A stretch of 64,000 bases of DNA from Halichoerus grypus (GCF_964656455.1 NC_135717.1:140258308-140322307), one strand, 5' to 3'. Shown: positions 12,617 to 24,907, counted from the stretch's first letter. The notes: a model not told the origin generated them from the sequence alone. Translations and numbers: made by a program.

Positions 12617-12675
12617 CTCAAGGAGCAATTTTAGTATATGTGCTGCCGAAGCGAGCACTCAAGGAGCAATTTTAG
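12617..12675. repeat. 18-bp direct repeat flanking a U6 snRNA fragment
   Basis: The string ctcaaggagcaattttag occurs at 12617-12634 and again, identically, at 12658-12675. The bases between and overlapping the copies are the U6 fragment. The repeat is best read as a target-site duplication of 17-18 bp. Confidence 0.85.
12626..12658 (-). pseudogene. U6 snRNA 5' fragment, tailless retropseudogene
   Basis: On the minus strand this begins gtgctcgcttcggcagcac and continues atatactaaaattg, which is the first 33 nt of U6 spliceosomal RNA without a visible mismatch. U6 similarity stops there: the next U6 bases (gaacgatac) are absent. There is no A-tail. The last nine bases (caattttag on +) also belong to the flanking duplication, as expected if the nicked target annealed to an internal, 3'-truncated U6 RNA and primed cDNA synthesis. 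It is not a functional U6 gene: 33 of about 107 nt remain. I saw no snRNA promoter elements next to it. Confidence 0.85.
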
Positions 12676-13289
12676 ACAATCGAGGCTGGCTCTTACCGTC
12701 ACGTCTGTCTCTTTCCCAGTGCCCCTACTGCCCAAGGTGACTTTACAACGGCTCAGTCTTCAGTCTACATTTAGTAAGAAAAGATCTAGTTGATCTAAGT
12801 TTAAAACAACTTACAAATTGACTTATATGAAAGCTTTGCTCAAAAATAAGTTTTGATAGACTCGAAGATGAACAGAAGAATTACAATAACCCAGAAGGAG
12901 AAGGGGGAAAAGCACATACTCTGAGAACTCCCAGAATAACCCTTGCTCTCCTAACTTGCCTGGTGCTGTCCTTAAGTAGCAGTCATTTTATTTCATTTGT
13001 CTGGGAGAAATAAAAATAATTGAAATTAAGTCCAAGCCTGGAGATATTTTGAGAGACATGGGCCTCTAAGTTAGCGGAAAGGCGAGTTAAGAAGGCAAGA
13101 GCATAGTGGTCAGGATTTCACAAAGAGGTTTCACTCACCCTCCTTGGAAGGTATCCCTAAATGTGTGAACTCAGTGGGACCCTTATCCTTTATCTAAAGA
13201 CGAGCTTCTTTGCCAATGAAAAGTGCTTCTTGCTTTGTCCTGGCCACTGGAGTGCAAGCAATAGGAAGGCAGCTGCCTCGTCTTATGTA
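12676..13289. other. Unique DNA, nothing recognised
   Basis: No repeat family or exon is visible in this stretch. Confidence 0.45.
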
Positions 13290-13356
13290 GAAGAAATGAA
13301 CACCCAGAGCCTAGCATAGGGCCTGCACATGGAGGCGCTGAGTAATGTGCTGAAAG
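13290..13356 (+). mobile_element. L2 3'-end scrap, sense
   Basis: The string cacccagagcctagcatagg, then gcctgcacatggaggcgctg, matches the L2 3' end (cccagcacctagcacagtgcctggcac...). Only about 65 bp is left. Confidence 0.55.
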
Positions 13357-13424
13357 GAAAGTAGGTCACAAGGCAGCGTCTAAACAACAAGGAGGACTTT
13401 GAGAAATGTGGGGAAGCAGTGTAG

Positions 13425-13640
13425 TATTAACACAGTGTTTAAGAGTGGGGGCCCTTGTGTGAGACCTAACCAATTCAAACCATGACGCTGCCATTTTCTA
13501 GCTCTGTGATCTGTGCTGATTTGTTTAATCTCCTTGCACTCCATGCCCTTCTCTGCAAAACCGGGGTAGTAACATGAATTTTTCTCATTAGAGAGTTCTT
13601 AAAAATAAATCAGCTGTTGGACAGAAAGCATATAGCACAT
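13425..13640 (+). mobile_element. MIR, sense, near full length
   Basis: The order is MIR-like: tRNA-related head (acacagtgtttaagagtggg, then ccaattcaaaccatgacgct), core (tttctagctctgtgatctg) and the aaaaccggggtagtaacatg stretch that corresponds to the aaaatggggataata box. Confidence 0.8.
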
Positions 13641-14352
13641 CTCCCACCACACTAGTGTGCAGACACATTAAGTATAACAAGTTGTCGTGCAGAGTTATAT
13701 GCAAAATCCAATCAAATTTTGTAAATACTTTGAGTTTTAGTATTGGTAGAAATTTTTACTCTATTATACTCATTACTTATCAAGGAATGGATAGAGTAAA
13801 GAGAGGTGATAAAAAGGTCCTATTTTGGGTTATTAACATTGATGGTCTGTCAGCAACACTCTCTGACATGTGGCAGAATATGGGGTATTATAGTTCTGCG
13901 TTCTATCAACTAATCAATAAATAAGCTATAAAATATTCAAATAGGAAGCTCTGATCCACCAGGAATTTTGGGAAATTCATACCTGCTGTTTTTCTTCCAA
14001 CATCAGCATGATTCAAAAGCATTCGTGTGTTTGGCTGTGATTGCAAGTGTTTTGGAACCTTCATTTGTTAACACCTCCCTGAAGGGCAGCAAGTAATTTG
14101 GAGGCAACTTGATGGTGTGATTGCTAAGGGGAGAGTCTTTTGTGTATGTATAGTTTCACTTCTTGGGCATTATTTTTAAAGAGTCTACATCTTTAACATG
14201 TTTTTAATGTTCTTTGGCTAAAAATGGGAGGTGGTGATCAAAAGCAGAATGACCATGGTATACACTGCTTCTAACAGCCCTTCCAGGGACAAGTTCAGTT
14301 CTAATTTATATCGCTATTCCTCTTCTAATCACACCAGCCTGACAAAAATCTT
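13641..14352. other. Unique DNA, nothing recognised
   Basis: The 89-codon open frame at 13655-13924 has no recognisable domain or signal and overlaps no repeat. I treat it as chance. Confidence 0.45.
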
Positions 14353-14467
14353 TTATTTTTTTAAAGTTTTATTTATGTAAGTAATCTCTGTACCCAATGT
14401 GTGGCTCAAACTCACGACCCGAGATCAAGAGTCACATACTCTTCCAACAGAGCCAGCCAGGAACCCC
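14353..14467 (-). mobile_element. Older CAN SINE, antisense, short form
   Basis: The string ttttatttatgtaagtaatc, then tgtggctcaaactcacgacc and agatcaagagtcacatac, is the antisense of the old carnivore SINE type with a short body. It ends in a decayed gagccagccagga. No clear target-site duplication remains. Confidence 0.8.
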
Positions 14468-17400
14468 CAAAATAGCTTATCTTGGACTAAATTTATGTTT
14501 GTTGGACATATGTGCTTAATAACAACTAGAGGTAAGAGAATCCCATACTCCAAATTTGAAATTGTGTGTTAGAGATGAAACGTATGTGTGGTGCAGGGTC
14601 CAGTGCAATACTTTGATTTTTCAGGAATCATTCACTGTCAGTAGTTAATGTATTCAGTATGTTAGTGAGAAGGGGGATGGGATCATCAGTGAAATGTAGA
14701 ATCTGGTTAATATTCCTACAAAGAATTCATTAACTTCAACAAGATGTATTTGAGAGCAAAGGTCCTAATCACCACACATTTTAAATAAGCACTTGCACTT
14801 AATAGGTGCCAGGGTTTTGATTATACAACTGGGAATTTCATACTGAGAAATGCTGACGTATTTTAAAAGTTCTCCTTGAGGTTAGTAGAAACATACAAAA
14901 TGACTGGAATGTGTAATAAATGCAAGCATTACTGATATTAGATCAGATTCTATGAGATTGGATTGGGGTATGGTAAAATATAGGACAGGGTGTATTTCAA
15001 AAGCAATTCAAAACTAATTCACCATTACTAAACTGTGATTTAGATGCAAGCAGAATGGGAAGTAGAGTGTTATTTTTCTTTTTCAGGTAAGCAGTATAAA
15101 TATTAAAAATTGTAAACTTGCTCCAGGGAAACAAAAATACCTTTTTCTATAGGCAGAGTACCACTATGGTCTTCATCTTAATTCATATACTGTCATGGTA
15201 AGTAAGTTTAAGAGGCTCTAGGAGAGGACAATTCCCCTTTAACCTTCGCAATCGCTAAAAGCTGCCAGTATGATACTCTTCCTCTATTTTACATGTTCTA
15301 TTTGATAGACTAAAATGGTGACATTTTACAGATCCCTTACACATTCTAAAGTTCATTTCCGTTAAAAGAAATAAAATAAAAAGTCCCAATCTCACTAACA
15401 AAGCCACTGCCAGAGTGACAGGAGAACATTCTGGAGATTCATCATTCACAGATGATTTAGAAGACATCTACTGTGGATCCTAATTAATTGGATTTAAAAG
15501 ATCAATGATTAGGGTTTTTTTTTTAAGTGCAAATTTTCACTCCAAGCCATTTTATCAATAAGAAGACGGTAAAATATGTTATTTAAGGAGAGAATGTGAC
15601 TAGGATTGAGAAGACTCAAGATGTTATTCTGCTTTCCCTACAATCCGTTCACTTGGTTGGAAAGAGTCTGTGCTATTAGTGAGTACAGAGAGGCTGGAAG
15701 AAGTGAGCACACCACCATTATCTGACTAATTGCTTTGTGAAGTGCTTTTAGAAAAACTGGAAATGAAAGGCACTCCATACTACCAATTTATGGTCTATTC
15801 TTAGTGCCGATGATGCCTGAGAGAGCAGCACATTGTAAAGTCTGTTTTTCAGATGATAATATTTTTGACAAAGTGATTCGGATTTTAAAATACTCTCTTA
15901 CTGAAAGGTGCCAAGTGATCATCTGCTTTTCATGATGTGAGGTTCATCATGAGTGTTCGCTTTCATTTCAACTTCCTTCATCCAAATCAACTTTTTTTTT
16001 TTTTTTTTTTGGCACTTGCTTCAAATGTAAAAGAAGATGAACAGAGTGCACAGATTAATTTCAGGAGTGGGATTAACTGAGAGGTTTTGCTTAGGTTAAT
16101 TTCAAAGTTTTATCATTTTAAGAATGTTCCCTGTTTTAATCATCTTCATGGTAAAATAACTAAAATATTTAAGGAAAAACTGCTGTTGCAGGGTACATAG
16201 AATGTTAGCAGACTTTTTTTTTAAAGAGATGGAAATATGCCTTTTGTTTCTCCTTACACTATTCAAAAAGATTAAAACATTTTTACTATGATTTTTACTA
16301 TAATCTTTTGCTGGTTAAAAAGAATGGCAGAATGGCATTGATAAAGTAAATTTAAGGGAAGATGAAGCACCTCAGAAAGACTATAAATTAAAAGTCATCA
16401 AGGCATGTGCTTTCTGCTCATTTTTATAATTTTTCTTTATGAACAACTTATTTGCTTTTAGCTAAAATTTCTTCGGCAGAAGAAACAGTAATGCACTTGT
16501 GTCAGCAAGATGAAACATTCCTCGTTTGGCTTTTACTGTCATTGTCATGTTTTTTATGATGAAGGGAATTTTGCTTGGAATTAATGTTGTCTCATCATTT
16601 CACAGTTTAGAATTTTTTTTTCAAGGGAATGAAATTTGGCTTTTGAACCTCAGGTTTGGTATCCAGGTAGCAAGTGAGCTCTGCAGAAAATGTTCTGGAG
16701 CTGTGTTTGCTGAGATGTCCTGAACTCTTGCTCCAAGCTTATTTCATTTATATTCCATGTCTACTCAAACTGTGAATTTAGTTTAGCATGACTAAACACA
16801 TTACATTTGCTTAATGACTGTGTATTCTTTGAATCTCAAATTCATTGAGTCACTCTTTTGGGATCCTTCTATGGTTAAAGCAGGCAAGAAGGGGAAGGTA
16901 TGGCAAAATGAGGAAAAAAATAGCCAAAAAAAAAAACCAAAAACAACTTGATCTCTTATTCACTTTGTTTGGAAAATGATTTCATGAAACCTATAGTATT
17001 GGGCTTTAAAAAATATATATCTGTTATATTAAGATCAGTATGTAACTTTCTTTTAAAATGAGTAGCAGGATATTACATTTATGCAGCACCTTCCACCTCC
17101 CAAGGAGTGTGTTACAAACTATATACAGAGAACAGAAATCACTTTACCCACCACTGAAGTGGAACACAGCAGTTGTTTAACAGAACACAATACTGCAAAA
17201 TCATTTAAGAAAGGAATTGAATGAGAGTACAGCCTCCAAAAGAAACTACAGGGGGGTTTAAGAAAAACAGACTACAATCTCTCAGCTTGGAATTTGGCCA
17301 GGACATTCAATCCAAACACTCCACTCCATTCCAGTTTTTCCCTTAAATATTCTAGTGCCTTTGACTCAATGATTTTAGTGTTTCTATCCCATGACATCTC

Positions 17401-18834
17401 CTGAGATCTAGTCCCTTAATAATTACTGGTCCAGACTGACCCAGAAAGAAAAATTCCAATCGATGACTTTTCAATTTTCATTCTTCTATCGCACCTGGGT
17501 TCCCACCTTCATGTGACCTTGCCAAAAGCCACCAGTCCATGTTAAAAATACTACAGTGCATATGCTATTTAAGATGAGACAGACTTTTTCTTATTTTTTT
17601 GTAAATATGAAAAGACACGTGCTTAATACATCACTGCAAAATTTGAAAGATTTTGAGAGATTCAGGGAAGTGAGTAACATGTCGGTAAAATAGATCTAAT
17701 GTGTGTCATTGAGGGATTGTTTCCTTGTTTCTGATTATAAGAAAAGTCTACTTTAATTTACATTATACTGTAGATCTTTCCAAAGTCCTGAATGATAGTG
17801 ATCGTTCTACAGGTGAATTTATTTTAAAAATATATACATGTATTTCATTTTCCCTTGTGAAGAAACAATAGAAATGTTCATAATTTTATGACCTTCTCAT
17901 ATTTTATGTTTTGGTGATGTAGCCTATCTTCTCAAATTGTGTGTTAGACAGTCTCTTTTCGTTTTTTGTAATTCCGTAAAAACTCTTCTACAAAGAAGAA
18001 TGTAGGCTTTGAAGTCAGGTTAGAGCTATATTTTTTCATCTGCCAGGTTTGAATCATCACTCCCCTAAAAGGATTAATTTCTTCTGTTCCAATTTTAAAG
18101 TAACAATTGCCAGCATCTGGAAAAGCATAAATTATGTGGAAAAACTGCCATGAGCAGAAACCATAATAAAATAGCCAGTCTTCATGTTTAGAGTAACGAT
18201 GATGCCACCAAGAATTTAATTTTCTGTGCTTTCCTATATATCATAATTATGTCTTTTCACTAAAATTCTAATCAAGAGAAGACAATCACATGTAGTATAT
18301 ATATATATGCCAAATGATAATGAAGAAAACATACTTACATCCACTGAATTTTTGTTTGATTTACAGTTGTTAACAGTGACATTTCCTAGTTGTCTAAATT
18401 TCTTAAAGTAATATATTTGAACATTTAAAAGTAAGTTTTTATTGAAAACAGATCATAAATATAAAGGTGGTGACAACTGCAATTTCTCTTAAATAATTAT
18501 AGAATGTAACTAATTCGGCTAATTCTTACTGACTTTTCTTTTATGTCTAATCAATTCCATGATTTGGATAGACAGCACTTAGAACAGTGTTGAGAAATAT
18601 TGAGCTCTATACAAACTTTGTCATTATTATCATAGGATTGTTTCCTTCAGTTAGCATAACTAGTTGTATTTCAGAAAATTTTCAGTAGTATCTTATGTAT
18701 AAGCTATTTTGTTTTGTTGATATGGGGCTAAAGATTAAAAAACATTGATGTTGCTCTTGGTTTGGAGTATTTCAATAGTATAGTAGCAATTGTTACTACC
18801 TATAGGGTGGAAATGAGAATGTGATTTGGATACA
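14468..18834. other. Long AT-rich unique stretch
   Basis: No repeat family is called with confidence. It holds the splice-like signals at 15068-15203, a T20 run at about 15991-16010, and a (TA)n run at 18296-18308. The part about 17040-17480 has a composition unlike its surroundings and may be an unclassified ancient repeat or a conserved segment. Confidence 0.4.
15068..15203 (+). other. Candidate recursive splice site with RS-exon layout
   Basis: A T-rich tract, tatttttctttttcag, ends at 15086 and is followed at once by gtaagc, so a splice acceptor abuts a donor. 111 nt further on, catg is followed by gtaagtaag, with the GT at 15198-15199. All three + frames between the two donors contain stops, as is usual for the regulatory exons of vertebrate recursive splice sites. 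This is signal reading only. It requires that the + strand here is intronic, which is not shown. Confidence 0.3.
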
Positions 18835-19035
18835 GAGATGGGAATTTTTCAAGTATCTAATATGTCCCTGTCTCCTGTAAGTACCTCATCTCATTTCATT
18901 TTACAACAACATTATGAGGAAAACATTATTTCCATATTTAGATTTTTAAAGTAGAGCAGAAAAGCATTCAGTAACTTACTCTAGGTCTCACAGTTATAAA
19001 GTGATAGATCAATGTACCTGACTCTAAACCCTTTC
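18835..19035 (-). mobile_element. MIR, antisense
   Basis: The stretch catttcattttacaacaac, then attatgagg, and later agtaacttactctaggtctc acag (split here for length), follows the complement of MIR (tttaatcctcacaacaaccctatgagg ... gtcacacag). Confidence 0.75.
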
Positions 19036-19494
19036 CATTCAAAAATAATACTAGTTTGGTGAATAATGTGCTCATATAATGTCAAACTTTCAAAGGAGAA
19101 CTTAAACAAATACTTGAAGCTCAACTCTACATGTATAGTACTTCCATGAAAAGAAGGGTTCCCTAAAACATAACTTGAAAACCCTGATAGATGGTATCTC
19201 ACAGAGTCTGGTATCCCTACAGTGAGGGCACAACAAAAATTTTTGATAGCCCTCTGTGTCTTAGTAGATAACAAGCCCCCTATATAACTATGCTAATTTT
19301 GCTCACCCCAGCAATGCAAGATGAGGTCAGCAGAATACCATGTGTTAGAGGTCAACTATAGACTTTAGAAAGGGAGCATGAATTAACTCATAAAATATCT
19401 GAACCCATTTAATAATCTTTTCATATGACAATATTCAGATGAAATTAATTAAACAAGTGTTTATTAATAGGAAAAAATACCCCACAGAAATAAA
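19036..19494. other. Unique DNA, nothing recognised
   Basis: The minus-strand open frame at 18981-19274 partly overlaps the preceding MIR and shows no protein features. Confidence 0.45.
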
Positions 19495-19735
19495 AAACAT
19501 GGACTTTAAGATTACACAAACCTAGATTATCATCCTAGTTTTCCTTTTACTAGCTCTGGATATAAGGCAAATCATTTCAGCCCAATGATCTGCAGTTTCT
19601 TTGTAGGAAAAGTAAGGCTCATAATAGTGTCTCATTGGACTGTTGTACAATATGTATTTAATGAGATAATATACATAAAATACAGGGTATTTGACCCACA
19701 GGAGGCACTTCAGAAATGATGATTATTTTGTTCAT
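19495..19735 (+). mobile_element. MIR, sense
   Basis: MIR landmarks are in order: ttttactagctctggatata, aggcaaatcatttcagccc, a ctttgtaggaaaagtaagg box, and the tail with tttaatgagataatatacat and caggaggcacttcag. Confidence 0.8.
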
Positions 19736-19920
19736 ATACTAGCATTATTATTAATATATACCAGATAGCATGGAAGATCCGTTAGAGCAGATAGGCCCCC
19801 TACATAGACATGGAAGTTATGGACTAAAAAGATAGGCTGTTAAACAAGCATTGATCTTGCAGTTCATAATTACTATGCTGGAAGAGGTTAACATTTTCAA
19901 GAGTTCCAAAAGCTTTCACT

Positions 19921-19940
19921 TAAAAAAAAAAAAAAAAAAA
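19921..19940. repeat. Poly-A run (about A19)
   Basis: A pure A run lies in unique DNA. No retrogene or SINE body is visible upstream of it. Confidence 0.9.
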
Positions 19941-20028
19941 ACAACATTCCAAATTGAGAACTAGTCCCACTGAAGGTAAATATTTCATGAGGTTCCCAAT
20001 CCAATCTCACATCTTCACACGTCCTTAC

Positions 20029-20232
20029 TGGGGCATCTGGGTGGCTCAGTCATTAAGCGTCTGCCTCCGGCTCAAGTCATGATCCCAGGGTCCTGGGATC
20101 AAGCCCTGCATCGGGCTCCCTGCTCAGCGGGAAGCCTGCTTCTCCCTCTCCCACTCCCCCTGCTTGTGTTCCCTCTCTCACTGTGTCTCTCTCTGTCAAA
20201 TAAATAAAAAATCTTTAAAAAAAAAAAAAATT
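20029..20232 (+). mobile_element. CAN SINE, full length
   Basis: The head catctgggtggctcagtcat, body and CT-rich stretch are complete, and the tail has AATAAA plus an A run. A short direct repeat, gtccttac, lies at 20021-20028 and 20233-20240. Confidence 0.96.
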
Positions 20233-20240
20233 GTCCTTAC

Positions 20241-21540
20241 CACCATGGAAATACCTGAGCATTCATGGTACCCAGGGGAATACTGCCGTTTGGAGGGTGC
20301 TCAGTTTGCCTGCCTCTTTCCCCTCTAATGGGTTTGCTTTGATGGGTGATGGTGTGCTTTTTGGGATGCTAAAAATCCATATATCTTAGTTCCTAGCAAA
20401 AAGATGTGACTGAACGCAAGGTCCTCTAGGGAAGACTAAAATTTTGAAATTGATTGGAAACACCAATTCCCATTTCAGCTTGGAGAAGAAGTGATGGTAT
20501 TCATTACTTTAGGATTTTCTATCTCAGGCAGGTCTACTCGTGACCATGAATGAAGATCACTTATATAAGGCATGGGAATTAAAGTATTAGATTCTGTGTC
20601 ATTGAGAGAATACTTGGTTAGGACTGGCCAATGCAGTAATTTGCCAACAGCTGGCCAAAGTTGCCAAGGCCAAAGGGTGGCTATTCTGCAAGGAATGGTT
20701 TCCATAATTGTAATTGGAGTGCATTATGAGGGAAAGAGGAAAGGCAGAAGTGGCAATGACCATGAACGAGCTCCAGGCAACAGATGCTCTTTTTGGAAAA
20801 CTAGTCATGTTACTAAGAATGATGACATTGCAGGCTAGGATGTTTGGCTTTTCTTGTCTTTTGGCAGTCAGTGGGGATGATATTTGGTGCCATCTTCTGA
20901 GTGTCCCTGAAATGACATCTGTCCAACCTGTTTTATTTGTTTGTACTTTTTCCTTTTGTTTTGTTTTTGGTTATCTAAAATATACTATGTGGGATCATCA
21001 GATATTCACAGAAAGACATTCTCAGAAACCTTCAAAGATTTACTTAGAAAGTATATGTCTAGTACAGGCTAAGAGAAGGATCCTTCAACACAGTTCCCAC
21101 TTTCTCCATGGTGAGCCATGTCAAAGCATATGGCAAAACACATTACTATCATGATTAATTCTTTTGAACCACAATTTAGTTTCAAATGATTAAGATATTT
21201 TGCATTGATTATTGACTTCAGTTAATATGTAGCTCCTGCTATTTTGTTGCTTTTTACATTTTTAAAGCTTCTGGGAGAAATTTAAAAAAAAGATTTACAT
21301 CCATACTAATATACTCCCAAGGTGTTCTTCACATTAACATTTCAGTTTGTGGAAGTTTTAAATGTTTTCAGCCTGAAATTATTCATGGTTACCTTGTTGG
21401 CCATTTTTCAACAAAAGAGCTGCTCCTGTGGACAGGCATGGCAGCCAGCCAGGAGAAACTGGGCAGAGAGGAGATGCAAATTTACCCTCAAAATTAGGTG
21501 AGGGGAAATTATGTGACTAAGTATAGCAGCTATTTAAATC
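20241..21540. other. Unique DNA with the window's longest open frame
   Basis: The 146-codon + frame at 20714-21154 is the longest in the window. Its predicted product has no recognisable domain. Three other frames are open across parts of the same DNA (20475-20705 and 20599-20808 on minus, 20572-20838 on plus), which argues that stops are simply sparse here. No repeat is identified. Confidence 0.4.
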
Positions 21541-21544
21541 TAAC

Positions 21545-21665
21545 AGTAATTCAAGGCCCATCTCAAATCCCTCCTCTTCCTCCAAATGCTTTTTTAATGA
21601 CTCCTGGCCACAATGACCTCCCTGCCCTCTGTGTTTCTACAGCTCACAATTACCTCAGGTAGTTA
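21545..21665 (+). mobile_element. L2 fragment, sense
   Basis: The string caaggcccatctcaaatccc, then tcctcttcctccaaatgc and ctacagctcacaattacctc, follows the L2 3' region (caggcccagctcaaatgccacctcctcc...). Confidence 0.6.
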
Positions 21666-22204
21666 TAAAATTAAAATTAAGATGTATTTTATAAGTTTAT
21701 GTATAAGTTGACAGATGAAACTATTTGCAGGAGGCATGTTTTATGTAATTGTTATATATTTTTAAAATCAGCTATTTATTAATGTTAATAGGAAATTAAT
21801 ACCTGGATCAGCCCCAGAGTCACTGACCATCTTCTGGTAGTAACAGTATCGCAGGAACTGGATGTCCTAAGAACCTCTCTGTACCAACATCTAGAGTTAT
21901 CTTCCTCTTAAGTTAACAGATCATCTGAATTCAGAAGGTAGTACAAGGTCAAGTTGGTAGTAATGGGAAGAAACCAGAGAATATTTATACTTCTTTTTGT
22001 TACCATATGTCAACTTTCTTCTCCTAGGAGACATCAAGAAAAGGCTTTGGGAGCAGAAGGTGAATAGATTTAAGGGCTCAGTTCTCATTAGAAAAGTAAG
22101 GAAAGGTTTTTCCATGCAAAAGCTCAGCAAAGACAGAAAATAATTCTGGGAGTAGATGGCTTCAGAGATAGGGAATATATCTGGATGAAAGGTATGGGTA
22201 ATGG
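21666..22204. other. Unique DNA, nothing recognised
   Basis: The minus-strand open frame 21921-22214 runs into the start of the next L2 and is not supported as a gene. Confidence 0.4.
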
Positions 22205-23060
22205 CTACCTTCATTCATTCAACATTCAGCTAACGAACTCTTACTAGGCATCAGGCACTGGTTTTAGGGGGTACTTGAGGATACTACAATAAATTTATTA
22301 ACCACGATCTCTGCCCTCAAGGACTTTATACTCTAGTGGAGTACAAAAATTAAGTAAATAAGCCCACATACATATAGTTATTACTGTGGTGAGGGAAAAA
22401 AAACACAAAGACATCTATAGAATATTGAGTAGTGAGTTGAGACTAGAAGGGCCATTTATATAGGATGGCCAAAGGAGGTCTCTAAGGCAAAACTTAAAGA
22501 GTAACATCCAAAAAATAAAAAATTAAAAAAAAGATAACAACCATCCTGAATAACTGTAGGGAGAGGGTTCCAAGCAGAGGGTTCAACATATGCAAGAGTG
22601 CTAAGACAGGAATGACCTTGATTTGTTCTAGGAGCAGAAAGTATGAGGAGTTTAGTGCACAGAGAAGGGGAATGTGAAATGGGCAGGGGCAAAACACGTG
22701 GGATCCTATAAGCCAGGAGAAGTGGTTAGATTTAATTCCAACTGTGATGGGGAATCACTGAAATGTTCTAAGCAGAGAAATATCACAACCAAATTTTTAT
22801 TTGACAAGAAAATGCAGGCTGTGGGTAGAATATTGCCTGTAGGTAGAAAAGAGTAAAGACAGTAAAGTATTTATCTAAGGAAAAGATGAAGGTCTTTTGG
22901 ACTATGATGGTGGCTGTGGGAATGGTACAAGGTGGTCAAATTTGGACCATTTTGTTGAGTTGGAATGGGTAGGTTTTGATAATATAGAGATTAAGGGAGA
23001 GAAAAAAAAAATGACAGATGATTCCCAGGATCCTGGGCTCACCAGTAGGTTGGATGCATA
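22205..23060 (-). mobile_element. L2 LINE, about 0.85 kb, antisense
   Basis: It opens with the complement of the L2 tail (tcattcattcaacattcagc, ggcatcaggcactgg, gccctcaaggactttatac) and continues through agggttccaagcagaggg, gcaagagtgctaagacagg, gatggggaatcactg and gatggtggctgtggg. All are in the order of antisense L2. Confidence 0.85.
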
Positions 23061-23821
23061 AGGTATTCCAAATGATTCCTGTGTCATCTTCTACTGTTCA
23101 CTCCTGTTTTTTGTTCATCTTATTTCCCCAACAAATGCCCTCGTGAACAAGTGCCCTAATGTCTTCTGTGCCCATTGTGTCTGTCCCAACAGGGTTCAAT
23201 AAACACTCCAGTAATTTATTTTCTCTGCTACTTGAACAAGAAAACATTATTCAAGAACAATTTTCCATAGGAAAAACATTCTAAAATTTTTAGAAACTTT
23301 AGCTTTGCTCTCTCTATATTTATACTACCAAGATTACTCAGAACATTATTACTCCATTTAGAAGCTTTGCATCAAATTATAAATCTGAGTTGTTCACTTT
23401 CATTAAATGTTTAACTTTCATGATGATACATCTTTTTGTTACCTGTAACAATTTCTGTGGTAACTCTTGTGAAATATAAGATGGTATCTTAAAAGCTTTA
23501 TGAATTTTTAGTACTTTCCATAAGAAAAAACTCTTTTAACACTTGTGTGTTTTGTACTCCTAAATCAATACTTTAAATCCTAGTGGCTTTATCTTTACCA
23601 TTTAGATAAAGATTCCTCTGATATTCTGTTTGTTTTGGACTTCGAATTACTTATGCAAGGCCATTCACTCTGTGAATTGTCTAAAGCAGTAGGCAACCCT
23701 ACTTTCAGTTTTCTCCTGAAACCCAGAATAATTTTTGGTTGTCTGCACATTTCATTATTGATGAGTATTAGCAAACAGCAACAAAGCAAATCATAGCTAT
23801 TAATACTAAATTACATGCATT
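23061..23821. other. Unique DNA, nothing recognised
   Basis: No family or exon is called. The text at 23190-23215 (ggttcaataaacactccag) weakly resembles an L2 tail. Confidence 0.4.
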
Positions 23822-24045
23822 AAGTTCCTACTTGTTTCCCAGCACCATAATAAACACTTGTATGTTTTATTTCACTTATTCAATATAAATGTTATGAAGT
23901 AAGTAGCAAAATTATACCCATTTTACTGATAAAGACTGAGACTTAGATTAAAGGCTGTGTCTAAGATCACCCAGCTGTCAATCAAAACTAAAATAAATAC
24001 AAATGTACAATTCAAACTCTTAACTGTAAGGTATATTGCTTATTG
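23822..24045 (-). mobile_element. MIR, antisense
   Basis: The stretch atacccattttactgataaa, then gactgagacttagatt and ctaagatcacccagctgtca, is the complement of the MIR core. The outer parts fade into the MIR ends. Confidence 0.8.
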
Positions 24046-24890
24046 ACATAAGAAAGTCAATCTGGTTGGTATTTTAGTTATTTTATAATTTGGTCAATTG
24101 TAAATATATTTTCCAAAATTTTGTAATTCCACATGCTTTAACCTACATCTCTTGTTTTCTTATCAATATCAATTCTATTTATTTCATTAACCTCTTACTT
24201 TATCTTTCTTTCATTTTCATCTTTTCTCCCTGAACCAGATTTGGTACTTTACTCCAAAGGTACTTAAAGCTCAGCTCGGAGAAGGCGATCCCTCTGTATT
24301 TCATGACACTTTCCCTCATTGCTCTCTTGGATTCACAATACTGAACTCTGATAATAATTCTGAGATTTCTTAACTTGCTTTCCAGTGTCTATGAATGGAA
24401 TACTGCGAGCTATGTGGAGTCTGAGGTCTGTACCAGAGGTGTTATGGGTTTCTTTCTATTGCTAGATGAATACTATATCATTCTTATTACTGCAGTTTAA
24501 TGTTTTTTTATCCTGTTCTTTCAATATTTTCCTAGTACAATAGGGAAAGAGATTGGAAAATCAATAGAATTGAAAAGAGACCATGACAAGATGAAAATTG
24601 GACAGAAACAAATTGAATGTTTTTTTTTTTTTTTTTTTCAGTTTAAATTCAAGATTAGACTAGATGTCTCTTGCTTCTCTCAGAAAATAAAAGGTGAGGA
24701 ATATCTCACATGTATCCAAGGCACATCGTGTCTTTACTTTGGTTGCCTGCCATGGAATCCTCCATTTTATTCTGAACAAACTCTCCTCCCAAGATTATGT
24801 CTTGTTATGTGCTCACACCAGGGACCAAGTTGTCTATAACTTTTCCCATTGTTTTCTTTCATGAAGCTCATACTTTTTGCTACTCCTCTT
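24046..24890. other. Unique DNA with a poly-T run
   Basis: A T18 run at about 24620-24638 is followed by cag. The frame 24570-24839 is open but unrecognised. No repeat family is assigned. Confidence 0.4.
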
Positions 24891-24907
24891 AATATGAAAC
24901 CATATTT

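Noticed and set aside
12626..12658. Functional U6 gene
   Set aside because: Only the first 33 of about 107 nt are present, and I recognised no snRNA promoter (PSE/TATA) next to it.
20714..21154. 146-codon open frame, the longest in the window
   Set aside because: No recognisable domain, no signal or conserved-looking motif, and three other frames are open across overlapping DNA. Chance is sufficient.
24620..24720. Exon-like text after a T18 run ending in cag
   Set aside because: A long pure T-run followed by cag is common by chance and no strong donor or recognisable peptide follows.
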